A DNA stretch of 64,000 bases, from contig PXBH01000145.1 in NCBI GenBank assembly GCA_003565555.1, forward strand, positions 96,033 to 160,032, in the 5' to 3' direction. The notes under the pieces were generated by a model that saw only the letters and a list, made by a program, of their open reading frames with translations, did no database searches and was not told the DNA's origin. Numbering within the stretch: the first letter of the stretch is position 1; every line of letters starts with the position of its first letter. The position numbers were made by a program, and so were the translations under genes. Positions 33,769 to 45,738 of the stretch are shown piece after piece. Source of the stretch: Cryomorphaceae bacterium (lineage in GTDB: Bacteria > Bacteroidota > Bacteroidia > Flavobacteriales_D > Cryomorphaceae).

Positions 33769-36204
33769 TCAGCGCAGCTCCGCACCGAGCGTTTCTTCGA
33801 GCGCTTTTTGAACGGCGCCCATGGTTTTATCGACAATCTTATCCTTGAGGGTTTTCTCATCGTCTCGCAAAACGAAGCGCACCGCATAGCTCTTTTTGCC
33901 TTCGGGCAGGTTCTTCCCCTCGTACACATCGAAGAGACCTACTTCGCGGAGCAATTTCCCGCCTTTTGCGAAGGCAATTTCCTCTACGCGCGAGAAGGCG
34001 ATATCCGCATTGAGAAGCAATGAGAAATCTCTCCGCACGGCGGGAAATTTCGGGAGCGGGTTCTGCTTCACGGCTGCATGCTTCACTTTTCCGAGAAGGA
34101 ATCCCAGGCTGATTTCGGCCGCGAGCACCGGTTTTTTGAGGCCGTAAGCTTTCATTGCACGCTTTGTCGCAGTACCCGCATGTCCCACGGTGTGTGCACC
34201 GTATTTGATTTCCAGACAGCTGTCCGTGAAAGAGTGCCGCCCGGGTGCAAAACTCAGCCTGCTGCCCGTGCCGAGCACATCGAATACAGCAGTGATGTGG
34301 CCGCGCAAATCTGAAATGTCGAAGAGGCCGTCCGGGTTGTTCCAGTTTTCTGAAAACCGGGGTCCGCACAGTCCGATACAGATTCGGAGGTCTTCGGTAT
34401 AGCCTTCCCCGTCACGCTTATACACATTCCCGATTTCGAAGAGCTGCAGCCGCTCAGCTTGGCGGTTGAGGTTGTAAGCTGCAGCTTCGAGCATACTGTT
34501 CATGAGGTGCGGGCGCAACACGTCCAGCTCGCGGCTCAGCGGGTTGAGCATGGCCACAAGTTCAGCTTCGGAGTCCTCTCCGGATACGGCAATCATCCGA
34601 TCGGAGCGGGTGAGCCCGTTCGCCATCATCTCTGAAAGTCCCCGGCCCGCCAAAGCCGTAGCAAGGGCGGCAATAACTTCACCTCTGTCCGGTTTTTCCG
34701 GCAGGGAAACAGAAAAGCTCATGCGCGCGGGTACGGGTACAGCATTGAATCCGTAGATGCGCAGTACTTCCTCATATACGTCGGCGGGGCGGGTCACATC
34801 GACGCGGTAGGTGGGAGCGGTGAGTTTGTAAATTCCGTTTTCTCCGGAGATGCCGAAGTCCAGTGCATCCAGAATACGCTCCACCTCTTCCGCTTTCATG
34901 TTTGTGCCGCAAAGGGCATTACATTTTTCAAGAGAAAAGTCGATGACCGACGGTGTCGGGACTTCTTTCAGCTCGTCCGTGATCGGTGCGGACTGCCTGC
35001 CGCCGCAGATTTCGATAATCAGGCTTGCAGACCGCTTCAATGCGTAAAGCGCGCCTTCGGGATCTGCACCGCGCTCGAAGCGGAAAGAGGCGTCCGTATT
35101 CAGGCCGTGGCGCTTCGCGGTTTTTCGCACCCGCACAGGATTAAACCATGCACTTTCCAGAAAAATGTTTTGCGTAGCGTTGCTTACCCCGCTCTCGCTT
35201 CCGCCCAGCACTCCCGCGATGCAAAGGCCGCCTTTCGCATCGCAGATCATCAGGTCTTCTGCGGAGAGCTTGCGTTCTGTGCCGTCAAGGGTGGTAAAAG
35301 GGGAGCCTTCGGGGAGTGTTTTTACGATGATCTCCCGGCCTTCAATTTTATCGGCGTCAAAGGCGTGGAGGGGCTGCCCCGTCTCCAGCATCACAAAATT
35401 GGTGACATCCACCACATTGTTGATCGGATTCAGTCCGGCGGCCCTGAGCCTTTCGGCCAGCCACTCGGGTGAAGGGCCTACCTTCACATCAGCGATTTCC
35501 GTACCGATGTAGCGTCCGCAGCCGTCCTCGTCTTCAATCCTTATGCTGATATGACCCGACTCGGGACCGGAATAGTCGAGGTCGGGTACTTCCGGGAGTT
35601 GAGCGCGCAGTGTTTTGCCCTGCACATGGCTCAGTCGAGCGGCGAGGTCACGCGCTACTCCGAAATGTCCGAAGGCATCGGTGCGGTTGGGGGTCAGTCC
35701 TATTTCAAATACATGGTCAATCTCTGTCTTCAGGAATTCTCCCATGGGCATGCCTACAGGCGTATCAGCGGGCAGCACCATAATTCCCTCGTGGTTGGTT
35801 CCGATTCCCAGCTCGTCTTCTGCGCAGACCATCCCTTCGGACACTTGTCCTCTGATTTTTGATTTTTTAATTTTCAGCGGCTTGTCGCTGTTCGGCAGGA
35901 GGACGGCACCTATTGTAGCCACCGGGACGATCTGCCCCGCTTCTATGTTCGGCGCACCGCATACGATGGTGAGCGGTTCTGCTCGGCCCACATCTACGGT
36001 TGTCACTTTTAGGCGGTCGGCATCGGGATGCGGCATTACGCTGAGCACATGTCCGGTCACCACATGATCAAGCCCGCCGCCGGAGGGATCTCTGCGCTCG
36101 GTTTTTTCCACTTCCAGCCCGGTATCCGTAAGCACTGCTGCGGCCTCTTCGGGGCTGAGGTCTGTGGGGAAATAAGTCTTTAGCCAGTTGTAAGAAATCT
36201 TCAT
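33769..36204 (-). CDS. pheT: Phenylalanyl-tRNA synthetase beta subunit
   Basis: 811 residues, the normal length. The N-terminal start MKISYNWLKTYFP and the EMAP-type tRNA-binding domain (VVTGHVLSVMPHPDADRLKV, about 48-67) are typical, followed by the B3/B4 editing domain (GCGRYIGTEI), B5 domain, catalytic-like core and a C-terminal anticodon-binding domain (FPAVRRDFSLLL). With the alpha subunit, coded elsewhere, it charges tRNA-Phe. The minus-strand promoter box TAGATTTGC is at 36226-36234, about 22 bases before the ATG. Confidence 0.96.
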   Translation of the reverse strand: MKISYNWLKTYFPTDLSPEEAAAVLTDTGLEVEKTERRDPSGGGLDHVVTGHVLSVMPHPDADRLKVTTVDVGRAEPLTIVCGAPNIEAGQIVPVATIGAVLLPNSDKPLKIKKSKIRGQVSEGMVCAEDELGIGTNHEGIMVLPADTPVGMPMGEFLKTEIDHVFEIGLTPNRTDAFGHFGVARDLAARLSHVQGKTLRAQLPEVPDLDYSGPESGHISIRIEDEDGCGRYIGTEIADVKVGPSPEWLAERLRAAGLNPINNVVDVTNFVMLETGQPLHAFDADKIEGREIIVKTLPEGSPFTTLDGTERKLSAEDLMICDAKGGLCIAGVLGGSESGVSNATQNIFLESAWFNPVRVRKTAKRHGLNTDASFRFERGADPEGALYALKRSASLIIEICGGRQSAPITDELKEVPTPSVIDFSLEKCNALCGTNMKAEEVERILDALDFGISGENGIYKLTAPTYRVDVTRPADVYEEVLRIYGFNAVPVPARMSFSVSLPEKPDRGEVIAALATALAGRGLSEMMANGLTRSDRMIAVSGEDSEAELVAMLNPLSRELDVLRPHLMNSMLEAAAYNLNRQAERLQLFEIGNVYKRDGEGYTEDLRICIGLCGPRFSENWNNPDGLFDISDLRGHITAVFDVLGTGSRLSFAPGRHSFTDSCLEIKYGAHTVGHAGTATKRAMKAYGLKKPVLAAEISLGFLLGKVKHAAVKQNPLPKFPAVRRDFSLLLNADIAFSRVEEIAFAKGGKLLREVGLFDVYEGKNLPEGKKSYAVRFVLRDDEKTLKDKIVDKTMGAVQKALEETLGAELR

Positions 36205-36225
36205 GAAGCGCCTGCGGTTTGAGGC

Positions 36226-36234
36226 GCAAATCTA
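36226..36234 (-). promoter_or_regulatory. Promoter -7 box of pheT
   Basis: Minus strand TAGATTTGC, an exact TAnnTTTGC match, with its start of transcription expected about 15 bases before the pheT ATG. Confidence 0.5.
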
Positions 36235-36286
36235 ATATTTTGAAGCGTAAAGGACTCTTTTCGACCTGCGGAAAAAGACAGGTATT

Positions 36287-36314
36287 AAAAACGCCGGCCC
36301 GAGGGCCGGCGTTT
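36287..36314 (-). terminator. Intrinsic terminator after the ribD operon
   Basis: GCCGGCCC (36293-36300) and GGGCCGGC (36303-36310), flanked by an A tract on one side and T tract on the other, so it works in either direction. It ends the leftward operon that finishes at 36476. The 160 bases between hold a smaller dyad TAGCCC-TTAG-GGGCTA at 36455-36470 and nothing else I recognise. Confidence 0.8.
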
Positions 36315-36475
36315 TCATTAACGGTTGTTTCATGGAAGGCCTCAGAGAGGTCTTGCGCGGTTTATGGATTCATTTCACAGCACAACGAAAAGTAATGCGC
36401 AGAAACTTACCGCATCAGGTGTAAAGCTACACTGATTATCACCTTGCCGCAATAGCCCTTAGGGGCTAATTTCCT

Positions 36476-37423
36476 TCAAAGGTTTTCCAAGAGCACCCGG
36501 TAGAGTTTGACCATGGCCTCAATATCGGTTTTTGCTACTTTTTCGCCGGGCCGGTGGTAGTTGTCTTCCGGCGGACCTACGAAGCACCAGTCCCACAGAT
36601 AGCTACTGTCTTGCAGGGCATTCCCGTCACTGCCCCCTGTTTTTTCTACCTCGAGTTGGAAGGGGATTCCGTGCTGTTCGGCAAGGCCGATGATACGGCG
36701 CACGTAAGACTGCCTCGGAATACCGCGGTCGCGCATCGATATGGCGACACCCTTTTTATGTCGAATGTGCTTGCTGACCAAGGTGACGTCTGAGATCAGG
36801 GCTTGTTGCACGCCGAAGTTTTCCTGAAGCAGCCTTCCGGCAAATTGGGCACCCCCGCCGCCGTGCTCTTCATAGGTGCTGAACACGAGCGCACCGTTTT
36901 CTAATGTATGGGCCTGCTGAAGGGCGTTCCATACCCCGAGTCGATTGTCCATATAAGCGGACTTCACGAACTGCTTCGTTTCTTTCCAATCGGGAACGTA
37001 GGTGAGGGGAGTGCCGGGATCAAATTTTTCATCTGATTCGTAGGTGAGTACCTCTTCCGGAGTCCCTTTCTTTGATTTGCTTTTCTTTTCGGTAACCCGG
37101 AGTACGGCTTCGACTTTTTCACCTTTGATGTACCCTTCCAGCTCGGTTCCGTCCGGAGCCTTGGGGTTGCCGATTTTCACCAATTCTCTGTCGTAAGCGG
37201 TACAGTATGCTACGGTATCGGTGTGGGCAAATACGGCGGTACGCGGCTCACCGAAAACGGCAATGACCATATCTTGAAACCCCGCCCCTGAAAGCACTTG
37301 CGGTGTGGTTTTGAATGAATCACTGTTTTCACTGAAGTATTTCAGGATGAAACGGGCCATTTCGCCCTCGTCGCCGGCGGTAGAAGGAGTTGCGCACAGT
37401 CGGCGCAGAAGATCAAAGTTCAT
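36476..37423 (-). CDS. M42/M20-like metal aminopeptidase
   Basis: 315 residues from ATG 37423; the longer frame adds 15 residues inside yigZ and is rejected. Metal-site residues of the clan are visible: AVFAHTDTVAY (His, Asp), SAYMDNRLGVW (Asp), FSTYEEHGGGGAQFAG (Glu pair) and DNYHRPGEKV (His). It is probably a cytoplasmic aminopeptidase with two zinc or cobalt ions; substrate unknown. It overlaps the yigZ stop by 11 bases and is the last gene of the ribD-EamA-yigZ operon. Confidence 0.85.
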   Translation of the reverse strand: MNFDLLRRLCATPSTAGDEGEMARFILKYFSENSDSFKTTPQVLSGAGFQDMVIAVFGEPRTAVFAHTDTVAYCTAYDRELVKIGNPKAPDGTELEGYIKGEKVEAVLRVTEKKSKSKKGTPEEVLTYESDEKFDPGTPLTYVPDWKETKQFVKSAYMDNRLGVWNALQQAHTLENGALVFSTYEEHGGGGAQFAGRLLQENFGVQQALISDVTLVSKHIRHKKGVAISMRDRGIPRQSYVRRIIGLAEQHGIPFQLEVEKTGGSDGNALQDSSYLWDWCFVGPPEDNYHRPGEKVAKTDIEAMVKLYRVLLENL

Positions 37424-38030
37424 ATGCGGTTCCTGACGGTTCGACGCGAATGTCGGGAAAAGCTGCAAAGGCGCGGTGCATTTCCTCTGTTTTTTCGGGG
37501 GGAAGTGAAAGGGTGAGTTTACAAGATTGCCTGAGATCGCGTTCGGTAACTTGCCAATTGTGGGTGCGAATCAACAGCATGACATCGCTCATCATTTGGT
37601 ATTCGAAGCGGAGTACAAACCGCGCTTTAAGCTGCATTCGGATGATTTCGGCATCGGCCAATGCTCCTGCAGCGGCAGTTCGGTAGGCGTCGATAAGACC
37701 GCCTACCCCCAGTTTCGTTCCCCCGAAGTAGCGCACTACGCCCACGACGGTATTCGTCAACCCGTTTTTTTCGATTTGCCCCAAGATGGGCATCCCCGCG
37801 CTGTTCGAAGGTTCTCCGTCATCATTTGCCCGAAAGCGGTCTGCTTCGGGCCCCAAGCGGTATGCGTAGCAAAGGTGGCGAGCGGCGTGGTGGTCCTTGC
37901 GTATGTCGGCCAGCACATGTTCGACCTCAGCTTCGTCGGCGGCATTTGCCGCATATCCGAAGTGCTTGCTCCCCTTTACTTTGTAAAGGCTTGTACCGCG
38001 CTTACCGATTGTTTTGTAAGCGGTGATCAA
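37413..38030 (-). CDS. yigZ: YigZ/IMPACT family protein
   Basis: 205 residues. The IMPACT N-terminal domain is unmistakable: NDDGEPSNSAGMPIL then VVGVVRYFGGTKLGVGGLI. A C-terminal DUF1949-like domain follows. The E. coli homologue's function is unsettled; the eukaryotic relative IMPACT regulates Gcn2, and bacterial members may bind the ribosome or nucleic acid. Start overlaps the EamA stop by 4 bases. Confidence 0.93.
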   Translation of the reverse strand: MITAYKTIGKRGTSLYKVKGSKHFGYAANAADEAEVEHVLADIRKDHHAARHLCYAYRLGPEADRFRANDDGEPSNSAGMPILGQIEKNGLTNTVVGVVRYFGGTKLGVGGLIDAYRTAAAGALADAEIIRMQLKARFVLRFEYQMMSDVMLLIRTHNWQVTERDLRQSCKLTLSLPPEKTEEMHRAFAAFPDIRVEPSGTAYEL

Positions 38031-38911
38031 AATCCCATACTTTTGAAAGTGAGCAGGCCGATGGAAACCACTGCGAGTATAACGCCGATCATGTTTTTTG
38101 CCGAAAGGCGCTCTCCGAATGCCGCCGTTCCGATCAGCGCGGAGAGCAGCACGATTCCGATATTATTGGCCGGAATGGCGCTTGAGCGGTCGAGAATTCC
38201 GCTGCCGATCACCCTCAGCACGAAGTAAATGCTTCCGTAATTGATCATGCCCAGAACGAAGCCGGCCGCGAAATTTTTCCATTCCAAGGGTTGCCGCTTT
38301 TTGGATGAGCGAAGGATCAGCATTGCCGTGCCCGCCACAGCTGCCGCCGTAAAAGGAGCGGGAACGAAAAGCTTGTATTGCACGGCGGTTTCGAGGTAAT
38401 TTTTTTGGACAAAAGCCAAGAGGAAATCCAATCCGCCGCTGCCCAGAAACAGTACGGCAGGCAGCAAGACTGATGCACCCTCGGTCGTCTGCGATTTGCC
38501 GTCCTTGGCCGATGTGAGCACCACGGCAAGCATCCCGGCAGCTACGCCTGAGGCTTTTAAGGCAGTCAGGCCTTCGTCCGGATCGATCAGAATCAAAATC
38601 GCCACCGGAATCACCATGGACATTTTCGAGGCGACCGATGCTACGGTGACGCCGAATCCCTGACTGGTGAGCGCCATGATGTAGAAGAGGCTGATAAAGA
38701 GCAGGCCGATGATCACCGCCCATAGCAACCACGGTTCATCGAAGGTGCCGCGCACGGCCGTATAATCACCTACGTACCAAAAACCGAAAGCGGCGGCCAC
38801 GTAATAATTGACCGTGATGGCTTGGAAGGTGTTGATCCCAAACTTCGAGAAAAGCTTGAAGACTACATAAATGCCCGAGGAGCAAAGAATGCTGAGCAGG
38901 AGAAGGATCAT
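38027..38911 (-). CDS. EamA-family drug/metabolite exporter
   Basis: 294 residues in two five-helix EamA repeats. The C-terminal repeat is clear (NNIGIVLLSALIGTAAFGER, LSAKNMIGVILAVVSIGLL). The start MILLLLSILCSSGIYVVFKL lies in the first helix, with the N-terminus short as is usual. It likely exports small metabolites; its position between ribD and yigZ does not give the substrate. It overlaps both neighbours by 4 bases. Confidence 0.88.
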   Translation of the reverse strand: MILLLLSILCSSGIYVVFKLFSKFGINTFQAITVNYYVAAAFGFWYVGDYTAVRGTFDEPWLLWAVIIGLLFISLFYIMALTSQGFGVTVASVASKMSMVIPVAILILIDPDEGLTALKASGVAAGMLAVVLTSAKDGKSQTTEGASVLLPAVLFLGSGGLDFLLAFVQKNYLETAVQYKLFVPAPFTAAAVAGTAMLILRSSKKRQPLEWKNFAAGFVLGMINYGSIYFVLRVIGSGILDRSSAIPANNIGIVLLSALIGTAAFGERLSAKNMIGVILAVVSIGLLTFKSMGF

Positions 38912-39966
38912 TGCTTAAAATAGGTTGACACAGTATCTGTAGCGTACCGCTCCGTAAACGCTGCGGCGGCATTGAGCGCGGGGGCGCGAAGGCCGCTTCC
39001 CGCGGTGCCGGGAGCGGTGATCACCATGGCCTCATCCCAGAGGTCTGCATCGATGAACCGCTGCAGTGTATGCCGTCCTCCCTCCACCATGACCGAAAGG
39101 ATGCCTCGTTTGTAAAGCGATTCAACGGCAGTCAGGGCCAAATCGGCACCCTCCGAGGCTGTGGTCCAAATCAGGGTTCCGTCGGCGCTTAAGAGGGGGG
39201 ACTCGGGTCCGCCCCGCCTTGAAATCACTTCTGTGACATTCCCGTCATTGAAAAGGGCCGCATTGGCCGGTACGAGGCCCCGCTGAGAGATGACCACGCG
39301 GTGCGGATTGCGTCCGGCGTAGCTGCGTACGGTAAGTGAGGGATTATCGTTGGCCGCCGTGGCCGCCCCGATCAGAATGGCTCCTTCCGCGGCTCTGCGC
39401 TTGTGCACCTTTTTTTTAACGGCGGGGTGACTGATCCAATGTATGCCTGTATCACCCGCACTGCGCTCGATGTCCATAAAGCCGTCTGCGGTTTGCGCCC
39501 ACTTGAGCAGGATGTAGGGGCGTTTTAAGCTGTGATAGGTATTGAACCTACGGTTGAGATGTCGGCAATCGGATTCGAGCACCCCCACAGTGACATCGAT
39601 TCCCGCTTTGCGCAGCTTGTCGATGCCCTTGCCTGCCGTAAGGGGGTTCGGGTCCTCTTGACCGATGACTACGCGCGGTATGTCGCAAGCCACAATCATG
39701 TCTGCACAGGGGGGTGTTTTGCCGCTGTGGGCGCAGGGTTCAAGATTCACGTAAAGTGTGGAATTTTTCAACAGCGAGCGGTCGCGCACAGCAGCAACGG
39801 CATTCACTTCCGCATGGGCTTCTCCGAAAGCTCTGTGGAATCCGCTCCCGATTATTTTTCCGTCATGTAAGATCACGGAACCCACCATGGGATTGGGTGC
39901 TGTTCTCAGCGCACCTTTTTCGGCGAGCGCTATGCAGCGTCTCATGAAGGTTTCGTGCGGATTCAT
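38908..39966 (-). CDS. ribD: RibD, riboflavin deaminase/reductase
   Basis: 352 residues, fused enzyme. The N-terminal deaminase has GEAHAEVNAV and PCAHSGKTPPCADM, the zinc site; the C-terminal reductase starts near 148 (RPYILLKWAQTADGF) and has VMVEGGRHTLQRF. It performs steps two and three of riboflavin synthesis. No FMN riboswitch sequence is seen in the 166 bases upstream, so riboflavin control is not obvious. It is the first gene of a four-gene leftward operon and diverges from prmC. Confidence 0.95.
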   Translation of the reverse strand: MNPHETFMRRCIALAEKGALRTAPNPMVGSVILHDGKIIGSGFHRAFGEAHAEVNAVAAVRDRSLLKNSTLYVNLEPCAHSGKTPPCADMIVACDIPRVVIGQEDPNPLTAGKGIDKLRKAGIDVTVGVLESDCRHLNRRFNTYHSLKRPYILLKWAQTADGFMDIERSAGDTGIHWISHPAVKKKVHKRRAAEGAILIGAATAANDNPSLTVRSYAGRNPHRVVISQRGLVPANAALFNDGNVTEVISRRGGPESPLLSADGTLIWTTASEGADLALTAVESLYKRGILSVMVEGGRHTLQRFIDADLWDEAMVITAPGTAGSGLRAPALNAAAAFTERYATDTVSTYFKQ

Positions 39967-40132
39967 TGCGCAAAGTAAACATTCCCGGCCCGATTTTCTC
40001 CCTCCGAAGTGAAGCGAAAAGCGAGGGGCTCGCGTTTCAAACTCCGGGCTCGGGCGGTGATGTGAATAAAAAAAATCTCTGTCATAACATTAATTGAGGC
40101 GATTGGATTAACTTAGCTACCTATCGAGAGCC

Positions 40133-40992
40133 ATGATTGAAAGCACCCAAACGGTTTCCGGCATCATTTCAGCGTTCAGAGAAGCGCTTCAGGGGCATTA
40201 TCCCGACAGGGAGATTGATCAGTTTTTGGTCATGGCCTTTGAAGAAGTAATGCATTTGGGAAAAGTCCGGGTCTTCACCGTTGCCGATGCGCCGGTGGGG
40301 GAGGTGCAGTACAAGCGCTTCACTTCCATTATTGAGGGCCTCAAGCGGAGGGAGCCTATACAGTATCTGCTCGGCTACACCGTCTTTTACGATATTCCTT
40401 TGAAAGTGACTCCGGATGTATTGATCCCCCGCCCGGAGACGGAGGAGTTGGCAGACCGCATTGTGAAAGATTACCGCGGTAAGCAGCCCCGCATTATTGA
40501 TTTGGGTACGGGTTCGGGCTGCATTGCCATAGCCCTGAAGCAGCACCTGCCCGGTGCGCAGGTGCTCGGAGCGGACAACAGCGTGGCAGCACTCGATTTG
40601 GCCAATGCCAATGCAAAGTCCAATAAACTGGACATCGAATTTTTTCATTTTGATATCCTCAGGCAAGAGAGTCTGGGGTTTATGGATTTTGATGTGATCG
40701 TGAGCAACCCGCCCTATGTCACACCCGCCGAAAAGAGGGAGATGGATGACAATGTCCTCAAGTACGAACCGAGCGAAGCGCTCTTTGTGCCGGAGGACAA
40801 TCCCCTGCTCTTTTACAGAAAAATCACAGACCTCGCAGACGGTCATCTCCTGCGCGGCGGTGCGCTGTATTTCGAGATCAACCGCGCTTACGGCAACGAG
40901 ATCGCAGGTCTGCTCAAAGACCGGGGCTATGCCGAGGTGGAAGTTTTTCCCGACCTGAACGGGAACGACCGCATGATTCGTGCTATAAAGCG

Positions 40993-40996
<4 letters not shown>
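40133..40996 (+). CDS. prmC: PrmC, release factor glutamine methyltransferase
   Basis: 287 residues. An N-terminal helical domain (about 1-85) is followed by a SAM-dependent methyltransferase fold: IPRPETEELADRIV, DLGTGSGCIAIALK (SAM loop), and VSNPPYVTPAE, the NPPY catalytic motif. PrmC methylates the GGQ glutamine of release factors RF1 and RF2. It leads a rightward operon, and the next gene starts inside its stop codon (TTGA). Confidence 0.96.
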
Positions 40997-44221
<3,225 letters not shown>

Positions 44222-44238
<17 letters not shown>

Positions 44239-45109
44239 GGGTTGCGGGGTTGCACTGGTGACTCCCTTTTCGGAAAGCGGTGCGATAGACTATGCAGGTC
44301 TTGAGCGCTTGGTGCTGCATATGCACCGCGGTGCCGACTACCTCGTAGTGGCGGGTACCACGGGAGAGGCTGCCACGCTCACCGATGAGGAGCAGGCGGC
44401 GGTATTGGACTTTGTGATAGAAATTAATGCGGGCAAGCTCCCTGTGGTATTGGGTCTGGGAGGCAACAATACCAAGGCCTTGGCAGAGCGGGCGGCCTCT
44501 GTAAGCAGGAAAGATGTTGCAGCATTGCTCTCCGTAAGTCCTTATTACAACAGGCCCGGTCAGGAAGGAATCTATCTTCACTATAAAGCACTTGCCGAGG
44601 CCTCTCCGCTTCCGGTGATTGCCTACAATGTGCCGAGCCGAACAGGGGCGGGAATCGCTCCCGAGACGACGGTGCGAATGGCCCGTGATTTGGACAACGT
44701 CATCGGGATCAAAGAGGCATCGGGAAGCATTGTGCAGGTGATGCAACTGGCGGAGCGGCTCCCGGATGATTTTTTGCTGATCAGCGGCGATGATGCATTG
44801 GCCTTGCCCCACATGGCCTGCGGCGGTCACGGAATTATTTCCGTTGTGGCCAATGCCTACCCCAAAAAATTCGGCGATGTCATCAGGTTGACCGCGGAGG
44901 GCAGATTTTCCGAAGCACGCACATTGCATTATCAATTGCTCCCCCTGATTGAGCTGCTCTTTTCGGAAGGAAATCCCGCAGGAATCAAAGAAGTATTGCG
45001 GCACATCGGCATTTGCGGAAACGCACACCGACTGCCTTTGGTGTCTGCTTCCAAGGCTTTGAGCGATAAGCTGTACGCTCAGGTAGCGGAAATAGGGTCA
45101 GAGCAATAA
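44222..45109 (+). CDS. dapA: 4-hydroxy-tetrahydrodipicolinate synthase
   Basis: 295 residues from ATG 44222 (MKQELKGCGVALVTPF). A TTG three codons upstream is possible but less likely. The aldolase barrel has GTTGEAATL, the catalytic Tyr region VSPYYNRPGQEGIYLHY, and the Schiff-base lysine in VIGIKEASG. It condenses pyruvate with aspartate semialdehyde in lysine and diaminopimelate synthesis. It is the last gene of the prmC operon. Confidence 0.95.
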
Positions 45110-45122
45110 TCCCGAAGCGGGA
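45110..45122 (+). terminator. Weak hairpin after dapA
   Basis: TCCCG-AAG-CGGGA directly after the stop codon, followed by AACATTTTA. The stem is short and the T run poor, so termination is uncertain. Confidence 0.3.
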
Positions 45123-45155
45123 AACATTTTATAGCTTTTGCGCATTTAGCGTGAT

Positions 45156-45617
45156 ATGAAAGTGTACCGCAAAGAAGAGCGCACCCTGATTCCCGTCGGT
45201 AAAGACGAAGCCTGGGAATTTTTTTCAAACCCTTTGAATTTGGATGCCCTTACCCCGGCATCGATGGCCTTTTCCAATGTTTATCCCTTAGATGCGCCGG
45301 AGGTATACCCCGGCATGCTCATCGTGCACAGGGTCTCGCCTGTGCCTTTGGTAAAACTGACCTGGGTGACGGAGATCACCCATGTACTTCCCGGAGAGCG
45401 GTTTGTCGATGAACAGCGACACGGGCCTTTCGCTTTGTGGCACCATATTCACGAATTTGAATCCACCGATGAGGGCACCCTTGTCAGAGACATTCTCTAC
45501 TACGCCCTTCCCCTCGGGTTTTTGGGACGCATTGCCCACAGTTTGCAGGTCAAAGGTCAAATAGAAGAGATATTTGCCTACAGAAAAGCCCGGATGAAGG
45601 AAATATTCACCCGGTAA
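45156..45617 (+). CDS. SRPBCC-family ligand-binding protein
   Basis: 153 residues of the START/SRPBCC helix-grip fold. Typical features are DEAWEFFSNPLNLDALTP near the start and the LPLGFLGRIAHSLQVKGQIEEIFAYRK end. These proteins bind hydrophobic ligands; some are named cell-division inhibitors in databases by distant similarity, with no support here. The box TAGCTTTTGC about 20 bases upstream may be its promoter. Confidence 0.85.
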   Translation: MKVYRKEERTLIPVGKDEAWEFFSNPLNLDALTPASMAFSNVYPLDAPEVYPGMLIVHRVSPVPLVKLTWVTEITHVLPGERFVDEQRHGPFALWHHIHEFESTDEGTLVRDILYYALPLGFLGRIAHSLQVKGQIEEIFAYRKARMKEIFTR

Positions 45618-45738
45618 GGGCGGTAAAAATTAACACTTCTTGGTTTATTGTTGCGAATAGATTAACTTCATTGCGGACATGCAGGTACGGCGTGCAGGCA
45701 GGTCTTGAAAACCAATTATTAACCAACTTTATTACACG

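Noticed and set aside
36320..36475. tRNA or small RNA in the gap after the peptidase gene
   Set aside because: No cloverleaf pattern or T-loop sequence is visible; only small dyads were found.
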